A DNA stretch of 64,000 nucleotides from Rhodocyclales bacterium (GCA_016215645.1 JACRIX010000053.1:16080-80079); one strand, 5' to 3'; positions 10,307-20,602 are shown, counted from the first letter of the stretch. The notes: generated from the sequence alone by a model not told the origin. Numbers and translations are program-made.

Positions 10307-10786
10307 ATGGAAAGCCTGACAGTGTTCCACGTTGTACTCGTCGCACCGGAAATCCCGCCCAATACGGGCAACATCATCCGCCTGTGTGCCAACACCGGCT
10401 GCCGCCTGCATCTGGTCGAACCGCTGGGATTCAACTTGTCCGATGCGCAGTTGCGCCGCGCCGGGCTCGATTACGCCGACATGGCCTGTGTCACCGTACA
10501 TCGGGATTGGGCGGCATGTCGCGTTGCACTGGGCGACGCGCGGATATTCGCGCTGACGACGAAGGGAAATCGCCGTCACGCCAGCGCCGACTTTCGGCCC
10601 GGGGACGCGTTTGTGTTCGGCTCGGAATCACGAGGACTGCCGGCCGATCTGCTGGCCGCCATCGATGAAAGTCAGCGCCTGCGCCTGCCCCTTATCCCGG
10701 GCAACCGCAGCCTCAACTTGTCAAACGCGGTGGCCGTGATGGTCTACGAGGCCTGGCGGCAACAGGGCTACGTCGGCGGCAGCTAA
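10307..10786 (+). CDS. trmL: tRNA (cytidine(34)-2'-O)-methyltransferase
   Basis: FHVVLVAPEIPPNTGNIIRLCANTGCRLHLVEPLGF ... FVFGSESRGLPADLL; SPOUT signature. Confidence 0.95.
   Translation: MESLTVFHVVLVAPEIPPNTGNIIRLCANTGCRLHLVEPLGFNLSDAQLRRAGLDYADMACVTVHRDWAACRVALGDARIFALTTKGNRRHASADFRPGDAFVFGSESRGLPADLLAAIDESQRLRLPLIPGNRSLNLSNAVAVMVYEAWRQQGYVGGS
10569..10592 (+). repeat. Dispersed repeat-like copy in trmL
   Basis: 22/24 match. Confidence 0.55.
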
Positions 10787-10789
10787 ACC

Positions 10790-11770
10790 TTATTCGTGCC
10801 TGGCTTCGCGGGCCATCAGTTGCTCGACCGCCGCGCGTGGGGTGATGCGGCCATCCAGCACGGCCGTCACGGCCCGCGTGATGGGCATATCTACCCCCAG
10901 CGCCGCGGCGCGGCGCGCCACTTCGCGCGCTGCGGGAACGCCTTCGGCAACATGGCCCAACTCGCGAACGACGTCAGCCAGGGCCCGACCCTCGGCCAAC
11001 AGCAGGCCGACGCGACGGTTGCGCGACAACTCGCCGGTGCAGGTCAGCAGCAGGTCGCCCATCCCGGTCAGGCCCATGAAGGTTTCCCGCTTTGCCCCCA
11101 GCGCCTCACCGAAGCGGGTGATTTCGACCAAACCGCGGGTAATCAGCGCCGCCCGGGCGTTGCTGCCCAGGCCCAGGCCGTCGCAGATTCCGGTGGCAAT
11201 GGCCAGAACGTTCTTTACCGCGCCGCCGACTTCGGCGCCGACGAGGTCTTCATTGGCATAGATGCGCAGATTGCCGCCGTGCAAGGCCAGGGCCGTGGCC
11301 GTGGCGAATTCTGCGTCGGATGCAGCAAGCGTGATTGCCGTCGGCAAGCCACGCGCGACTTCGAGCGCGAAACTCGGTCCGGTCAGGACGCCACAGGGTG
11401 CCTGGCCCACGACCTCGCCCACTACCTGATGCGGCAGCAGGCCGCTGCCAGCTTCGAGGCCCTTGCAGACCCAAAGGAACGGTATCGTTGGTGCCACCGC
11501 CTTGAGTTGTGCGACCAGGCCGCGCAGTCCGGCCAGAGGCCCGGCAAGAATGGCCAGCCCGGCACCGTCCAGCGCCGCGGAAAAATCTGCCGTTACCCGC
11601 AGGCGTGGCGGAAAAGGACAATCCGGCAGGTAACGGGCATTGCTTCGCTGGCGCGACATGGCGTCCACCTGCGCCGCATCGCGCGCCCAAAGCGCAACGT
11701 CATGCCTGCCGGCAAAGGCTATCGCCAATGCCGTACCCCAGGCCCCCGCTCCGAGCACCGCTATGCGCAT
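10790..11770 (-). CDS. gpsA: NAD(P)H-dependent glycerol-3-phosphate dehydrogenase
   Basis: [20 protein letters not shown] ... [19 protein letters not shown] ... GVPAAREV. Confidence 0.95.
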   Translation of the reverse strand: MRIAVLGAGAWGTALAIAFAGRHDVALWARDAAQVDAMSRQRSNARYLPDCPFPPRLRVTADFSAALDGAGLAILAGPLAGLRGLVAQLKAVAPTIPFLWVCKGLEAGSGLLPHQVVGEVVGQAPCGVLTGPSFALEVARGLPTAITLAASDAEFATATALALHGGNLRIYANEDLVGAEVGGAVKNVLAIATGICDGLGLGSNARAALITRGLVEITRFGEALGAKRETFMGLTGMGDLLLTCTGELSRNRRVGLLLAEGRALADVVRELGHVAEGVPAAREVARRAAALGVDMPITRAVTAVLDGRITPRAAVEQLMAREARHE

Positions 11771-11815
11771 CGCCGCCTCGCCATCACGGCGCCCGCCGCG
11801 AGGCGTTCGCAGTGC

Positions 11816-12292
11816 CTACAGCCCCCAAACCTGCTGCGCCTTGAGAAACCCGCCCTGGCCATCGCGATGCCTGACCTTGATCCAGCCTCCGGGTGCCGCT
11901 TCGAGCAACTCCAGCACCACATCCCGCTCGGCCTCGAAGACCAGGGCCGCCTTGTCATTCCCGCTGGCGCGGACCTGCGCGCTATCGACGCGCACGATCA
12001 CCGTGCGCCTGTCGGCGAGGTGCTTTTTTTCCATCCAGATCAGATCACCCTTGCTGTCGCGGACCTTGGACCAGCCGTCGAGGCTGACCACCTGTTCCAC
12101 CGGCGTTCCGGGGTGCACCACGAACAAGGGCTTGGCCTTGGCTGACGGCGCATCGAAGGCCGGTGCGACCTCGCTGACGCTGCGGAAATCGAGAGCCCAT
12201 GCCGCCTGCATCGAGAGCAGTGCGGCAAAAAGCACGCTGGCCGTCGCACGCCGCCGCAGTGTCGCCAGTGTCAGCCCCCGGGTTCGTGGCAT
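11816..12292 (-). CDS. SH3-domain (bacterial) periplasmic protein
   Basis: Signal peptide plus repeats of SH3b-like motifs (VHPGTPVEQVVSLDGWSKVRDSKGDLIWMEKKHL). Confidence 0.7.
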   Translation of the reverse strand: MPRTRGLTLATLRRRATASVLFAALLSMQAAWALDFRSVSEVAPAFDAPSAKAKPLFVVHPGTPVEQVVSLDGWSKVRDSKGDLIWMEKKHLADRRTVIVRVDSAQVRASGNDKAALVFEAERDVVLELLEAAPGGWIKVRHRDGQGGFLKAQQVWGL

Positions 12293-12297
12293 CGCGA

Positions 12298-12753
12298 CTA
12301 TTGCAGCTGGATGCGGCTTTCGCTTTGCTGCTGCTCCATCAGGCGCTGCTGGTAGAGCGACTCGAAATTCACCGGGGCAAGTATCACCGGCGGGAATCCC
12401 GCACGATTGACCGCGTCGGAAATCGTCTCACGGGCGTAAGGGAAAAGGATATTCGGGCAAGCAACCGCCAGGATCGGGGCCATGTCCGACTCCGGTACGT
12501 TGCGGATCTGGAAAATGCCGGCCTTGACCACCTCCACCAGGAAGAAGGCCTTTTCGCCCTCCTTGGCATTGACGGTGATCGTCAGCGCCACTTCGAACAG
12601 GCCTTCGCCGACGGCTTGTGCGGCGCTCTGGATCTGCACTTCGATGCCCGGAGTTTCGCGCTCCAGGAATATCTGCGGGGCATTCGGGACCTCGATGGAC
12701 AGATCCTTGACGTAAATCTTTTCGATGCTGAATACCGGTTGCTCGTCGCTCAT
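12298..12753 (-). CDS. secB: Protein-export chaperone SecB
   Basis: QPVFSIEKIYVKDLSIEVPNAPQIF ... CPNILFPYARETISDAVNRAGFPPVILAPVNFESLY. Confidence 0.97.
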   Translation of the reverse strand: MSDEQPVFSIEKIYVKDLSIEVPNAPQIFLERETPGIEVQIQSAAQAVGEGLFEVALTITVNAKEGEKAFFLVEVVKAGIFQIRNVPESDMAPILAVACPNILFPYARETISDAVNRAGFPPVILAPVNFESLYQQRLMEQQQSESRIQLQ

Positions 12754-12800
12754 GATGGATGGGTTGGGTAAAGTAAGTGGAAAACCGCCGGCAGCCGGAA

Positions 12801-13058
12801 TCAGGCCGCGAGCAGTGAGTCGAGCTTGCCCTGGTGCTCAAGTTCGTAGAGCTCGTCGCAGCCGCCGACATGCGTATCGCCGATGTAGATTTGCGGCACG
12901 CTGCGACGCCCGGTCTTCTGCATCATTTCCTCGCGCCGCGCGGGTTCGAGATCGACGCGCACCTTTTCGATGTCGGTCACGCCTTTTCTGGTCAACAATT
13001 GTTCGGCGCGAACGCAATAGGGACAAACGGCGGTGGAATACATCAGGACCTTGGCCAT
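12801..13058 (-). CDS. grxC: Glutaredoxin 3
   Basis: MAKVLMYSTAVCPYCVRAEQLL ... RRSVPQIYIGDTHVGGCDELYEL. Confidence 0.95.
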   Translation of the reverse strand: MAKVLMYSTAVCPYCVRAEQLLTRKGVTDIEKVRVDLEPARREEMMQKTGRRSVPQIYIGDTHVGGCDELYELEHQGKLDSLLAA

Positions 13059-13071
13059 TGCGGGCTCCGTA

Positions 13072-13482
13072 TCAGTTCTTGGTCGTCAGGGGCAGGTTTG
13101 CGTCGCGCCAGGCACCCACTCCGCCCCCCAGGCTGAAGACCTTGTCGAAGCCATGCTTCTTGAGGTTGCCGCACGCCGAGGAAGACCTGTTGCCTGACGC
13201 GCAGACCACGATGATCGGCCGCTCCTTGAATTTTTCCAGCTCGGAGAGGCGGCTTTCCAGCTGACCCAGCGTGATATGGCGCGCGCCGCCAATATGGCCG
13301 CTGCCCCACTCGCTGGTTTCGCGCACGTCGAGCACGATCGCGTCCTCGCGATTCATCATCAGCGTCGCCTCGGCCGGCGACAGGCTCGCCACGGTTCCGC
13401 CGGCGATCAGCGGCCACAGCAACATGCCGCCGCTGACCACGGCAATGCCGATCCAAATCATGTTCTGCTGCACAAAATCCAT
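13072..13482 (-). CDS. Membrane-anchored rhodanese-like protein
   Basis: N-terminal TM plus rhodanese active loop VVCASGNRSSSA. Confidence 0.9.
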   Translation of the reverse strand: MDFVQQNMIWIGIAVVSGGMLLWPLIAGGTVASLSPAEATLMMNREDAIVLDVRETSEWGSGHIGGARHITLGQLESRLSELEKFKERPIIVVCASGNRSSSACGNLKKHGFDKVFSLGGGVGAWRDANLPLTTKN

Positions 13483-13488
13483 TGTCGT

Positions 13489-13812
13489 TCAGTCCTTGTT
13501 TGTCGGCACACCGCAGAACACCTCGCGCATCAGGGCGATGAGCTGCAAGGTGCGCTGGTCGGCAATGCGGTAATAAACCCGGTTGGCGTCCTTGCGGGTT
13601 TGCAGAACGCCCTTGTCCCGCAGAATCGCGAGGTGCTGCGAAATGTTGCTCTGCGAGGTGCCGACCGAATCGACAATGTCCTGCACGCAGATTTCATCGC
13701 CACCAATGACGCACAGTATCTTCAGGCGCAGGGGGTGTGAAATAGCCTTCAGCGCGCGCGCGGCGGTTTCTATGTGTTCCTGCTTGCCGATCAGGTCGTC
13801 AATTGCATGCAT
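13489..13812 (-). CDS. ArsR/SmtB-family regulator (YgaV/SqrR/BigR-like)
   Basis: [60 protein letters not shown]...VFCG; wHTH and Cys pair. Confidence 0.85.
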   Translation of the reverse strand: MHAIDDLIGKQEHIETAARALKAISHPLRLKILCVIGGDEICVQDIVDSVGTSQSNISQHLAILRDKGVLQTRKDANRVYYRIADQRTLQLIALMREVFCGVPTNKD

Positions 13813-13857
13813 ACCGTGCTGCCCCGTATGGCCGTTGGTCCGGCGCGAAGAGTCGAT

Positions 13858-13876
13858 ATTATAGAATACCGGTATT
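13858..13876 (-). promoter_or_regulatory. ArsR-gene promoter -10 (TATAAT) abutted by 12-bp perfect palindrome AATACCGGTATT
   Basis: TATAAT on minus strand at 13858-13863; AATACCGGTATT 13865-13876 immediately upstream. Confidence 0.6.
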
Positions 13877-13898
13877 GACCTGCACCAAGGCTTCGATC

Positions 13899-14648
13899 AT
13901 GTACAAAATAGTTCTGCTTCGCCACGGCGAATCCACCTGGAACCAGGAAAACCGCTTTACCGGCTGGACCGATGTCGGCCTGACGGAGAAGGGCATGGCC
14001 GAGGCAATTGCCGCGGGACAGCTCCTGAAGGCGGAAGGTTACGAGTTCGATCTCGCTTACACCTCGGTACTGCGCCGGGCCATCAAGACATTATGGACGG
14101 TGCTGGAGCAGATGGACCGCATGTGGGTCCCGGTACAACATTCCTGGCGCCTCAACGAACGCCACTACGGCGCCCTACAGGGGCTGAACAAGTCGGAGAC
14201 TGCCGCCAAGTTCGGTGACGAGCAGGTACTGGTCTGGCGTCGCGCCTATGACACGCCGCCGCCGCCCCTGGACGAAAGCGACCCGCGCTACGAAATCCGC
14301 GATCCGCGCTACGCCGGCCTCAAGCCCGGCGAATGTCCGCGCACCGAATGCCTCAAGGACACCGTCGCCCGCGTCCTGCCCTTCTGGAACGAATCCATCG
14401 CGCCGACGATCACGTCAGGCAAGCGTGTCGTCATCGCCGCCCACGGCAACAGCATCCGCGCCCTGATCAAGTATCTGGACAATGTTTCCGATGCCGACAT
14501 CGTCGGTCTCAACATCCCGACCGCGCAGCCGCTGGTGTACGAGCTCGACGCCGAGCTCAAGCCGATTCGCCATTACTACCTCGGCGACCAGGAGGCCATC
14601 AAGGCGGCAATGCAGGCTGTCGCCAATCAGGGCAAGGCAAAGGCCTGA
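13899..14648 (+). CDS. gpmA: 2,3-bisphosphoglycerate-dependent phosphoglycerate mutase
   Basis: [32 protein letters not shown] ... [23 protein letters not shown]. Confidence 0.96.
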   Translation: MYKIVLLRHGESTWNQENRFTGWTDVGLTEKGMAEAIAAGQLLKAEGYEFDLAYTSVLRRAIKTLWTVLEQMDRMWVPVQHSWRLNERHYGALQGLNKSETAAKFGDEQVLVWRRAYDTPPPPLDESDPRYEIRDPRYAGLKPGECPRTECLKDTVARVLPFWNESIAPTITSGKRVVIAAHGNSIRALIKYLDNVSDADIVGLNIPTAQPLVYELDAELKPIRHYYLGDQEAIKAAMQAVANQGKAKA

Positions 14649-14666
14649 GCTCTCGTATCCGCGAAA

Positions 14667-15908
14667 GTGAACCCGAGACCGCCGGGCTCGCCAAGACTTC
14701 GGGTTTCCCGTTTCATCCTCGGGATCGGCGTCGCCCTGGCGCATTGCGCCACGCCGGCCAATGGCGCTACCGTCGATCGCAAAAAAGACGAGCTGCACGA
14801 TCTCAAGGGCCGCATCGAGGCGCTGCGCCGCGAGATGGCTTCCGCGGAAGAGTCCAAGGCCTCTGCGTCCGACCAGTTGCGCGAAGCCGAGTCGGCCATA
14901 TCCACGGTCAATCGCCGCCTGCATGAACTCGGACTGGAAAGCGCACGACTGAAAGCCGACCTGGCCGACCTCGATGCACAGGGCCGGCGCCTCGACCGCC
15001 AGGGCGGCGCCCAGCAATCCCAGTTATCACAGGTACTCAACCGCCAGTTCGTCGGTGGCGATGCGGATGCCATGAAGCTCCTGCTGTCCGGGCACGATCC
15101 CAACCAGGCCGCACGCGACCGGTATTTCCTGACCCAGCTTTCGCGCGCCAAGGCCGAACTGATCCAGCGTCTGCGCGTCGCCGCCGACGAGAAGCGGCAG
15201 TTGGCAGAGACCGTGCGTGAGCGGCAGGCTCAGCTCGCCGCGATCGAGCGCCAGCAGCAGGAAAGTCGTGCCCAGTTGCTGGAACGCAAAAAGCAACGGC
15301 AGGCGCAACTGGCGGCGATTGCCGATCGACTCAAGGCGCAGCGTCGCGAGATCACCACGCTGAAACGCGATGAACAACGCCTGACGCGCCTGATTGATGG
15401 ACTGATTCGTATCGCCGGCACGAAAAAGCCCAAGAGCAGCGGCCCGGCCAAAGGCAAGCCGGTGCCGGGCGCCACGCTGAAAAGCCATGACCCAGGCAAT
15501 GTCGGAGGCGCATTCGCCGCGCTGCGCGGGCGCCTGCACCTGCCGGTCAAGGGCACGATCGCCGGGCGTTTTGGAACGCCGCGAGCGGAGGGCGGCGCAC
15601 TGTGGAAGGGGCTGTTCATCCGTGCCGCGGAAGGTGCCGAGGTCAAGGCCGTGGCGCCAGGCACCGTCGTGTTCTCGGACTGGTTGCGCGGATTCGGCAA
15701 CCTGCTGGTGATCGACCATGGTGATGACTTCCTCTCGGTCTATGGCAACAACGAGTCCTTGTTGGCGGCGGTCGGCGCCGGCATCAAGGGCGGGGAGGCC
15801 GTGGCCACCGTGGGAAACAGCGGTGGCAACCCGGAGTCGGGTTTATACTTTGAACTCAGGCATCGGGGCCTGGCCTTCGACCCCATGAAGTGGTCGGCAG
15901 GTCCCTGA
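14667..15908 (+). CDS. EnvC-like murein hydrolase activator (coiled-coil plus LytM/M23 domain)
   Basis: Coiled-coil N-terminus, C-terminal RLHLPVKGTIAGRFGTPRAEGGALWKGLFIRAAEGAEVKAVAPGTVVFSDWLRGFGNLLVIDHG. Confidence 0.9.
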   Translation: MNPRPPGSPRLRVSRFILGIGVALAHCATPANGATVDRKKDELHDLKGRIEALRREMASAEESKASASDQLREAESAISTVNRRLHELGLESARLKADLADLDAQGRRLDRQGGAQQSQLSQVLNRQFVGGDADAMKLLLSGHDPNQAARDRYFLTQLSRAKAELIQRLRVAADEKRQLAETVRERQAQLAAIERQQQESRAQLLERKKQRQAQLAAIADRLKAQRREITTLKRDEQRLTRLIDGLIRIAGTKKPKSSGPAKGKPVPGATLKSHDPGNVGGAFAALRGRLHLPVKGTIAGRFGTPRAEGGALWKGLFIRAAEGAEVKAVAPGTVVFSDWLRGFGNLLVIDHGDDFLSVYGNNESLLAAVGAGIKGGEAVATVGNSGGNPESGLYFELRHRGLAFDPMKWSAGP

Positions 15909-15946
15909 GGCTGATTCAACCCTGCCGTCGCGCAATTGGAGTCTCT

Positions 15947-17359
15947 ATGAGCAGCAAGCTGCAACAATTCGGTCTCGTGGCTACCGGTCTGGTGGCGGGC
16001 GTCTTTCTGAGCCTCAATTTTTCCGCCAGCGCCAACAAGGACGCCGCGTCCGCGCTGCCGATCGAGGAGCTGCGCAGCTTCGCCGACGTCTATAGCGCGA
16101 TCAAGCAAGGCTACGTCGAACCGGTCGAGGACAAGAAACTGATCACCCATGCCATCAGCGGCATGCTGGCCAATCTCGATCCCCACTCCGCCTATCTCGA
16201 TCCGGATTCCTTCAAGGACTTGCAGGTGAGCACCCAGGGCGAATTCGGCGGCCTCGGCATCGAGGTCGGCATGGAAGACGGTTTCGTCAAGGTCGTTTCT
16301 CCGATCGAGGATACTCCCGCCTTCCGCGCCGGCCTCAAGCCCGGCGACCTCATCATCAAGATCGACGACACGCCGGTCAAGGGCCTGACACTCAATGACG
16401 CCGTAAAGAAGATGCGCGGCAAGCCCAAAACCCAGATCCGGCTAACTATCGTGCGCAAGTCCGAATCGCGGTCCTTCGATGTCACCCTGACCCGCGAGAA
16501 AATCAAGGTGCAGAGCGTCAAGTCGAAGCTCCTCGAAGGTGGCTATGGCTACCTGCGCGTCACCCAGTTTCAGGAAGAAACCGCACCCGACGTGGTCAAG
16601 CATCTTGAGAAGCTGGCCAAGGCCGACAAGGATGCCAAGGGTGAAGGGGTCAGGGGCCTGGTGCTTGATCTGCGCAACGACCCGGGCGGACTACTCAGTG
16701 GCGCCGTCGGCGTGTCCGCGGCATTCCTGCCGCCGCAAATACTGGTGACGTCCACCGACGGCCGTACCGAGGATGCCAAGCGCCGCTACATGGCCAACCC
16801 CGAGGACTATCAGCGTGGAGCCAAGGACGACTTCATGAAGACCCTGCCGGCCTGGGCCAAGACCGTACCGATGATCGTGCTGGTCAACGGTGGCTCGGCC
16901 TCGGCGTCGGAGATCGTCGCCGGTGCCTTGCAGGACCACAAACGTGCGGTAGTCATGGGTACCCAGACCTTCGGCAAGGGCTCGGTACAAACCGTGCTGC
17001 CGCTGTCGAACAATGCCGCCATCAAGCTGACCACGGCGCGCTATTTCACCCCCTCCGGCCGCTCCATCCAGGCCAAGGGCATTACCCCCGACATCGTGGT
17101 CGAGGAATCCGCCAACGGCGGCGGTTCGCGCACTCGCGTGCGCGAAGCGGACCTGGAGCGCCATCTCACCGGCGAAGGCGAGAAGGCTGAGCCGGCCCCC
17201 GCCAAGAGCACCGCGAAACCTGGCGACAAGAAAGACAAGGGCAAGGCCGACGACGCAGAGGAATCACCGCATGCGCCAATCGAGTTCGCCTCCTCCAAGG
17301 ATTACCAGCTGGGCCAGGCCGTCAATCTGCTCAAGGCCTGGCAGATCATCAAGCGCTGA
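15947..17359 (+). CDS. S41 family C-terminal processing peptidase (PDZ domain)
   Basis: VFSPIEDTPA-type PDZ, GVRGLVLDLRNDPGGLLSGAV, VNGGSASASEIVAGALQDHKRAVVMGTQTFGKGSVQ. Confidence 0.95.
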   Translation: MSSKLQQFGLVATGLVAGVFLSLNFSASANKDAASALPIEELRSFADVYSAIKQGYVEPVEDKKLITHAISGMLANLDPHSAYLDPDSFKDLQVSTQGEFGGLGIEVGMEDGFVKVVSPIEDTPAFRAGLKPGDLIIKIDDTPVKGLTLNDAVKKMRGKPKTQIRLTIVRKSESRSFDVTLTREKIKVQSVKSKLLEGGYGYLRVTQFQEETAPDVVKHLEKLAKADKDAKGEGVRGLVLDLRNDPGGLLSGAVGVSAAFLPPQILVTSTDGRTEDAKRRYMANPEDYQRGAKDDFMKTLPAWAKTVPMIVLVNGGSASASEIVAGALQDHKRAVVMGTQTFGKGSVQTVLPLSNNAAIKLTTARYFTPSGRSIQAKGITPDIVVEESANGGGSRTRVREADLERHLTGEGEKAEPAPAKSTAKPGDKKDKGKADDAEESPHAPIEFASSKDYQLGQAVNLLKAWQIIKR

Positions 17360-17372
17360 ACGGACAACGGCC

Positions 17373-17855
17373 GTGAGCCGCATGAACCCGGAAAAGGCCC
17401 GCGAGTTGCGCGACGAAAAGCGCGACGGCAAGACGCGCCAGCGCCCGGCGGCTTTCGTGCCGCAACCGGGTACGCGCAAACATCGCGAGTTGCGCTTTGA
17501 TCATCGCCATCCCGAACATGTCGACGAGGCGCGCAAACTGCTGGCCGGCCTCGAAGGCATGGAGATCGACGACGGCATCGCGCCCTACAGCCTGTCGATC
17601 TGGTACGAAATCAGCGATTACTCGCTCGAAGGACTTGAAGCGGCGCTGGTACGTCAGGGCTTTCATCTCGACCACAGCATGTACAGCAAGCTGATGCGGA
17701 CCGTGGTGTATTTCTGCGAGGAAACGCAGATGCGCAACATGCGCGTACCCGAGCGCCTGATCAAGAAATCCCACGAAGTCTATTCGAAGGCCTGGGAACA
17801 TCACCCCCACGGCGACCACGACGAGACACCGCCCGAGCTGCGCCAGGAACGATGA
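17373..17855 (+). CDS. Conserved hypothetical protein with His-rich C-terminus (start GTG 17373 or ATG 17382)
   Basis: Open frame between ctpA-like and moeB-like genes, 4-bp overlap with the next gene; C-terminal WEHHPHGDHDE. Confidence 0.75.
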   Translation: MSRMNPEKARELRDEKRDGKTRQRPAAFVPQPGTRKHRELRFDHRHPEHVDEARKLLAGLEGMEIDDGIAPYSLSIWYEISDYSLEGLEAALVRQGFHLDHSMYSKLMRTVVYFCEETQMRNMRVPERLIKKSHEVYSKAWEHHPHGDHDETPPELRQER

Positions 17856-18610
17856 CCGACGAGCAGCTGCTCCGCTACAGCCGCCATATCCTGCTGCCGC
17901 AGATCGGCATCGAGGGGCAGGAAAACATCGTCAATGCCAGGGCATTGGTGGTCGGCGCCGGCGGTCTCGGATCTCCCGCCGCCTATTACCTCGCTTCGGC
18001 CGGCATCGGCACTCTGGTACTCGCCGACGGTGACACGGTCGACCTGACCAACCTGCAGCGCCAGATCCTCCACCGCACCGATGCGGTTGGAATGACCAAG
18101 GTCGAGTCCGGCAGGCGCACGCTGGGCGAGATCAATCCCGAATGCAAGGTCGTCGCACTCACCGAACGGCTCGCCGGCGAACGCCTCGATGAAGAAGTTG
18201 CGCTGGCCGACATCGTGCTCGACTGCTGCGACAATTTCGCCACGCGCCATGCCGTCAATCGTTCCTGTGTGAAGCTCCGCAAGCCCCTGGTCTCCGGCGC
18301 CGCGATCCGCTTCGACGGCCAGGTCGCGGTATTTGATTCACGCCAGGCCGATGCGCCCTGCTACCACTGCCTGTTTCCCGAGGGCCAGGAGGTCGAGGAA
18401 GTACGCTGCGCGGTGATGGGCGTATTCGCACCGCTGACCGGAATCATCGGCACGGTACAGGCGGCGGAGGCGCTGAAGCTGGTGATCGGCTGCGGCACCA
18501 GCCTGGCCGGGCGCCTGTTGCTGCTCGACGGCCTGGGCATGGAGTGGCGGGAGATCAAAGTACCGCGAGACCCGGCCTGCCAGGTCTGCGGCGGGACAAA
18601 CCCGGCCTAA
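17852..18610 (+). CDS. moeB: HesA/MoeB/ThiF family adenylyltransferase
   Basis: LLRYSRHILLPQIGIEGQENIVNARALVVGAGGLGSPAAYYLASAGIG; CxxC pair (YHCLFPEG / CQVCGG). Confidence 0.92.
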   Translation: MTDEQLLRYSRHILLPQIGIEGQENIVNARALVVGAGGLGSPAAYYLASAGIGTLVLADGDTVDLTNLQRQILHRTDAVGMTKVESGRRTLGEINPECKVVALTERLAGERLDEEVALADIVLDCCDNFATRHAVNRSCVKLRKPLVSGAAIRFDGQVAVFDSRQADAPCYHCLFPEGQEVEEVRCAVMGVFAPLTGIIGTVQAAEALKLVIGCGTSLAGRLLLLDGLGMEWREIKVPRDPACQVCGGTNPA

Positions 18611-19026
18611 TACAGTTGCCGGTGGCGGATGCGCCCCGGGGCATGGCTCAATGCCACCGAAAACGCCAGTAGGAACCAGAACAGCGGTTGGCGACCAGGC
18701 TCCCAGGCCATCATCAGGCCGACCAGCAGGATCTTGAACACGGTGCCGACACCTTTTGCCTGGCGAAAGTAAAGTGGATTGGCCCAGGCGTCGAGAGCGA
18801 TGATGCCCAGCCCGGTCACCAGCATCAGCCCGGCCCATTGATGCAGCGCGCCGCCCGCGGCGAGGATGGCCGCCGACAAGCCCGCCAGGCCGGCGATGTG
18901 AAACACGCGCAGCAGGTTGATGAGGAGGCTGCGCCCCGCAAAATCGCGGCGCCCCTGCTCCTCGTCCCGGTCGCGCCTAGGCCTGGTCAAGGCGCGCCCG
19001 GATGCGAAAGTCGGCGCCCACGGCAC
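18607..19026 (-). CDS. Small hypothetical membrane protein
   Basis: Three to four hydrophobic segments; overlaps the 3' end of ribD, so true start is probably a TTG/GTG near 18990; stop overlaps the convergent moeB stop. Confidence 0.55.
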   Translation of the reverse strand: MPWAPTFASGRALTRPRRDRDEEQGRRDFAGRSLLINLLRVFHIAGLAGLSAAILAAGGALHQWAGLMLVTGLGIIALDAWANPLYFRQAKGVGTVFKILLVGLMMAWEPGRQPLFWFLLAFSVALSHAPGRIRHRQLY

Positions 19027-20080
19027 GGCGCTCGAGGATGGTCAGTCGAACGGCGCCCGCCAGGTCGGCCAGTTCGGCCAGGCCGAACATGCCGCGGGCG
19101 GCATCGCCGATCAATAGCGGCGCCTGGTAGATCAGCAGTTCGTCGACGCAGCCTTCGCGCAGCAGCGAACCATTCAGCCGCGTGCCGGCCTCGGCCAGCA
19201 CCTCGTTGATGCCGCGGCGACCCAGTTCCTGCAGCAGGTCGGCAAGCTGCACTTTGCCGTTCGCGTTCGGCAGGACGACGATCTCCGCGCCGCGCGCGCG
19301 CAGGGCCTCGGCCCGCCCGGCATCCTCCTGCGCCGCCGCGATCAGAACATTGCCGCCGTCGAGGATCGCGGCGTCCGGCGGCGTCTCCAGCCGGCTGTCG
19401 ATGACCACGCGCAGGGGTTGCCGCGTCGTCGCCACCTCGCGCACCGTAAGCCGCGGGTTGTCGTCCTTGACCGTGCCGATGCCGGTGAGCACGGCACAGG
19501 AGCGCGCGCGCCAGGCATGCCCATCGCGCCGTGCCGCCGGCCCGGTGATCCACTGCGATGCGCCGTTGTTGAGCGCGGTCTTGCCATCGAGGCTGGCGGC
19601 GACCTTGAGCCGCAGCCAGGGCCGGCCGCGCGTCATGCGCGCAACGAAACCGATGTTGAGTTCGCGGGATTCCGCCTCCAGCAGGCCGCTCGCCACCTCG
19701 ATGCCTGCCGCGGCGAGCCGGGCCAGGCCCTGCCCGGCAACCAGGGGATTCGGATCCTGCATCGCCACCACCACCCGCTCCACACCGGCCGCGATCAGGG
19801 CGTCGGCACAAGGCGGAGTACGTCCAAAGTGGCAGCAGGGCTCCAGCGTGACGTAGGCGGTGGCGCCAATCGCCGTGTTACCAGCGCCGACTGTTGCCGC
19901 CAACGCGGCAGCTTCGGCGTGCGGCAAGCCGGCCTTTTCATGCGAGCCTTCGCCGACGATGCGGCCGTCGCTAACGATGACGCAGCCGACGCGGGGATTG
20001 GGCGTCGTGGAAAACAGTCCGCGCCGCGCCAAACGCAGCGCGCGCGCCATGAAGGCATGGTCGTGGGTGGAAAAACTCAC
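18977..20080 (-). CDS. ribD: Bifunctional diaminohydroxyphosphoribosylaminopyrimidine deaminase / 5-amino-6-(5-phosphoribosylamino)uracil reductase
   Basis: HDHAFMARALRLARRGLFSTTPNPRVGCVIV ... HAEAAAL ... TAYVTLEPCCHFGRTPPC. Confidence 0.96.
   Translation of the reverse strand: MSFSTHDHAFMARALRLARRGLFSTTPNPRVGCVIVSDGRIVGEGSHEKAGLPHAEAAALAATVGAGNTAIGATAYVTLEPCCHFGRTPPCADALIAAGVERVVVAMQDPNPLVAGQGLARLAAAGIEVASGLLEAESRELNIGFVARMTRGRPWLRLKVAASLDGKTALNNGASQWITGPAARRDGHAWRARSCAVLTGIGTVKDDNPRLTVREVATTRQPLRVVIDSRLETPPDAAILDGGNVLIAAAQEDAGRAEALRARGAEIVVLPNANGKVQLADLLQELGRRGINEVLAEAGTRLNGSLLREGCVDELLIYQAPLLIGDAARGMFGLAELADLAGAVRLTILERRAVGADFRIRARLDQA
19870..19893 (+). repeat. Dispersed repeat, copy in ribD (antisense to gene)
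   Basis: 21/24; shares 25/27 with the cysH copy including flanking GTTGCC. Confidence 0.7.
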
Positions 20081-20107
20081 GCGGCGGCACTCACCGGCCG
20101 CGACCGC

Positions 20108-20581
20108 TCAGGCCTTGGCCCGCGGCTGGCGCGGCTTCTTGATTTCACGGATCGCCTCGGAGAACTCGTCGACGTCCTCGAAGTTGCGATACACCGAGGC
20201 GAAGCGGATGTAGGCCACCTTGTCGAGGCGCTTCAGTTCCCGCATCACCAGTTCGCCGATGCGGTCCGAGGCCACTTCGCGCAGTGCCAGTTGCACCAGT
20301 TTCTCTTCGATGCGGTCGAGTGCGAGATCGATACTCTCGGTGGTCACCGGGCGCTTGCGCATGGCCAGCATCATGCTGGCCTTGAGCTTGTCGCGGTCGT
20401 AGTCGGTGCGGCTGCCGTTCTTCTTCACCACCTGAGGCAGTTGCAGTTCCACACGCTCGTAGGTGGTAAAGCGCTTGTCGCAGGCCAGGCAGCGGCGGCG
20501 GCGGCGAACAGTATCGCCGTCCTCGTTCTCACGGGTATCCACTACCTGTGTATTTGGCTCCGAACAGTAAGGACATTTCAC
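20108..20581 (-). CDS. nrdR: Transcriptional repressor NrdR
   Basis: [43 protein letters not shown]. Confidence 0.97.
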   Translation of the reverse strand: MKCPYCSEPNTQVVDTRENEDGDTVRRRRRCLACDKRFTTYERVELQLPQVVKKNGSRTDYDRDKLKASMMLAMRKRPVTTESIDLALDRIEEKLVQLALREVASDRIGELVMRELKRLDKVAYIRFASVYRNFEDVDEFSEAIREIKKPRQPRAKA

Positions 20582-20602
20582 TATCGGCTCCGCAGACCGC
20601 GA

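Noticed and set aside
18977-19026. Full-length start of the 139-aa membrane ORF
   Set aside because: The first ~17 codons overlap ribD; the true start is probably further downstream
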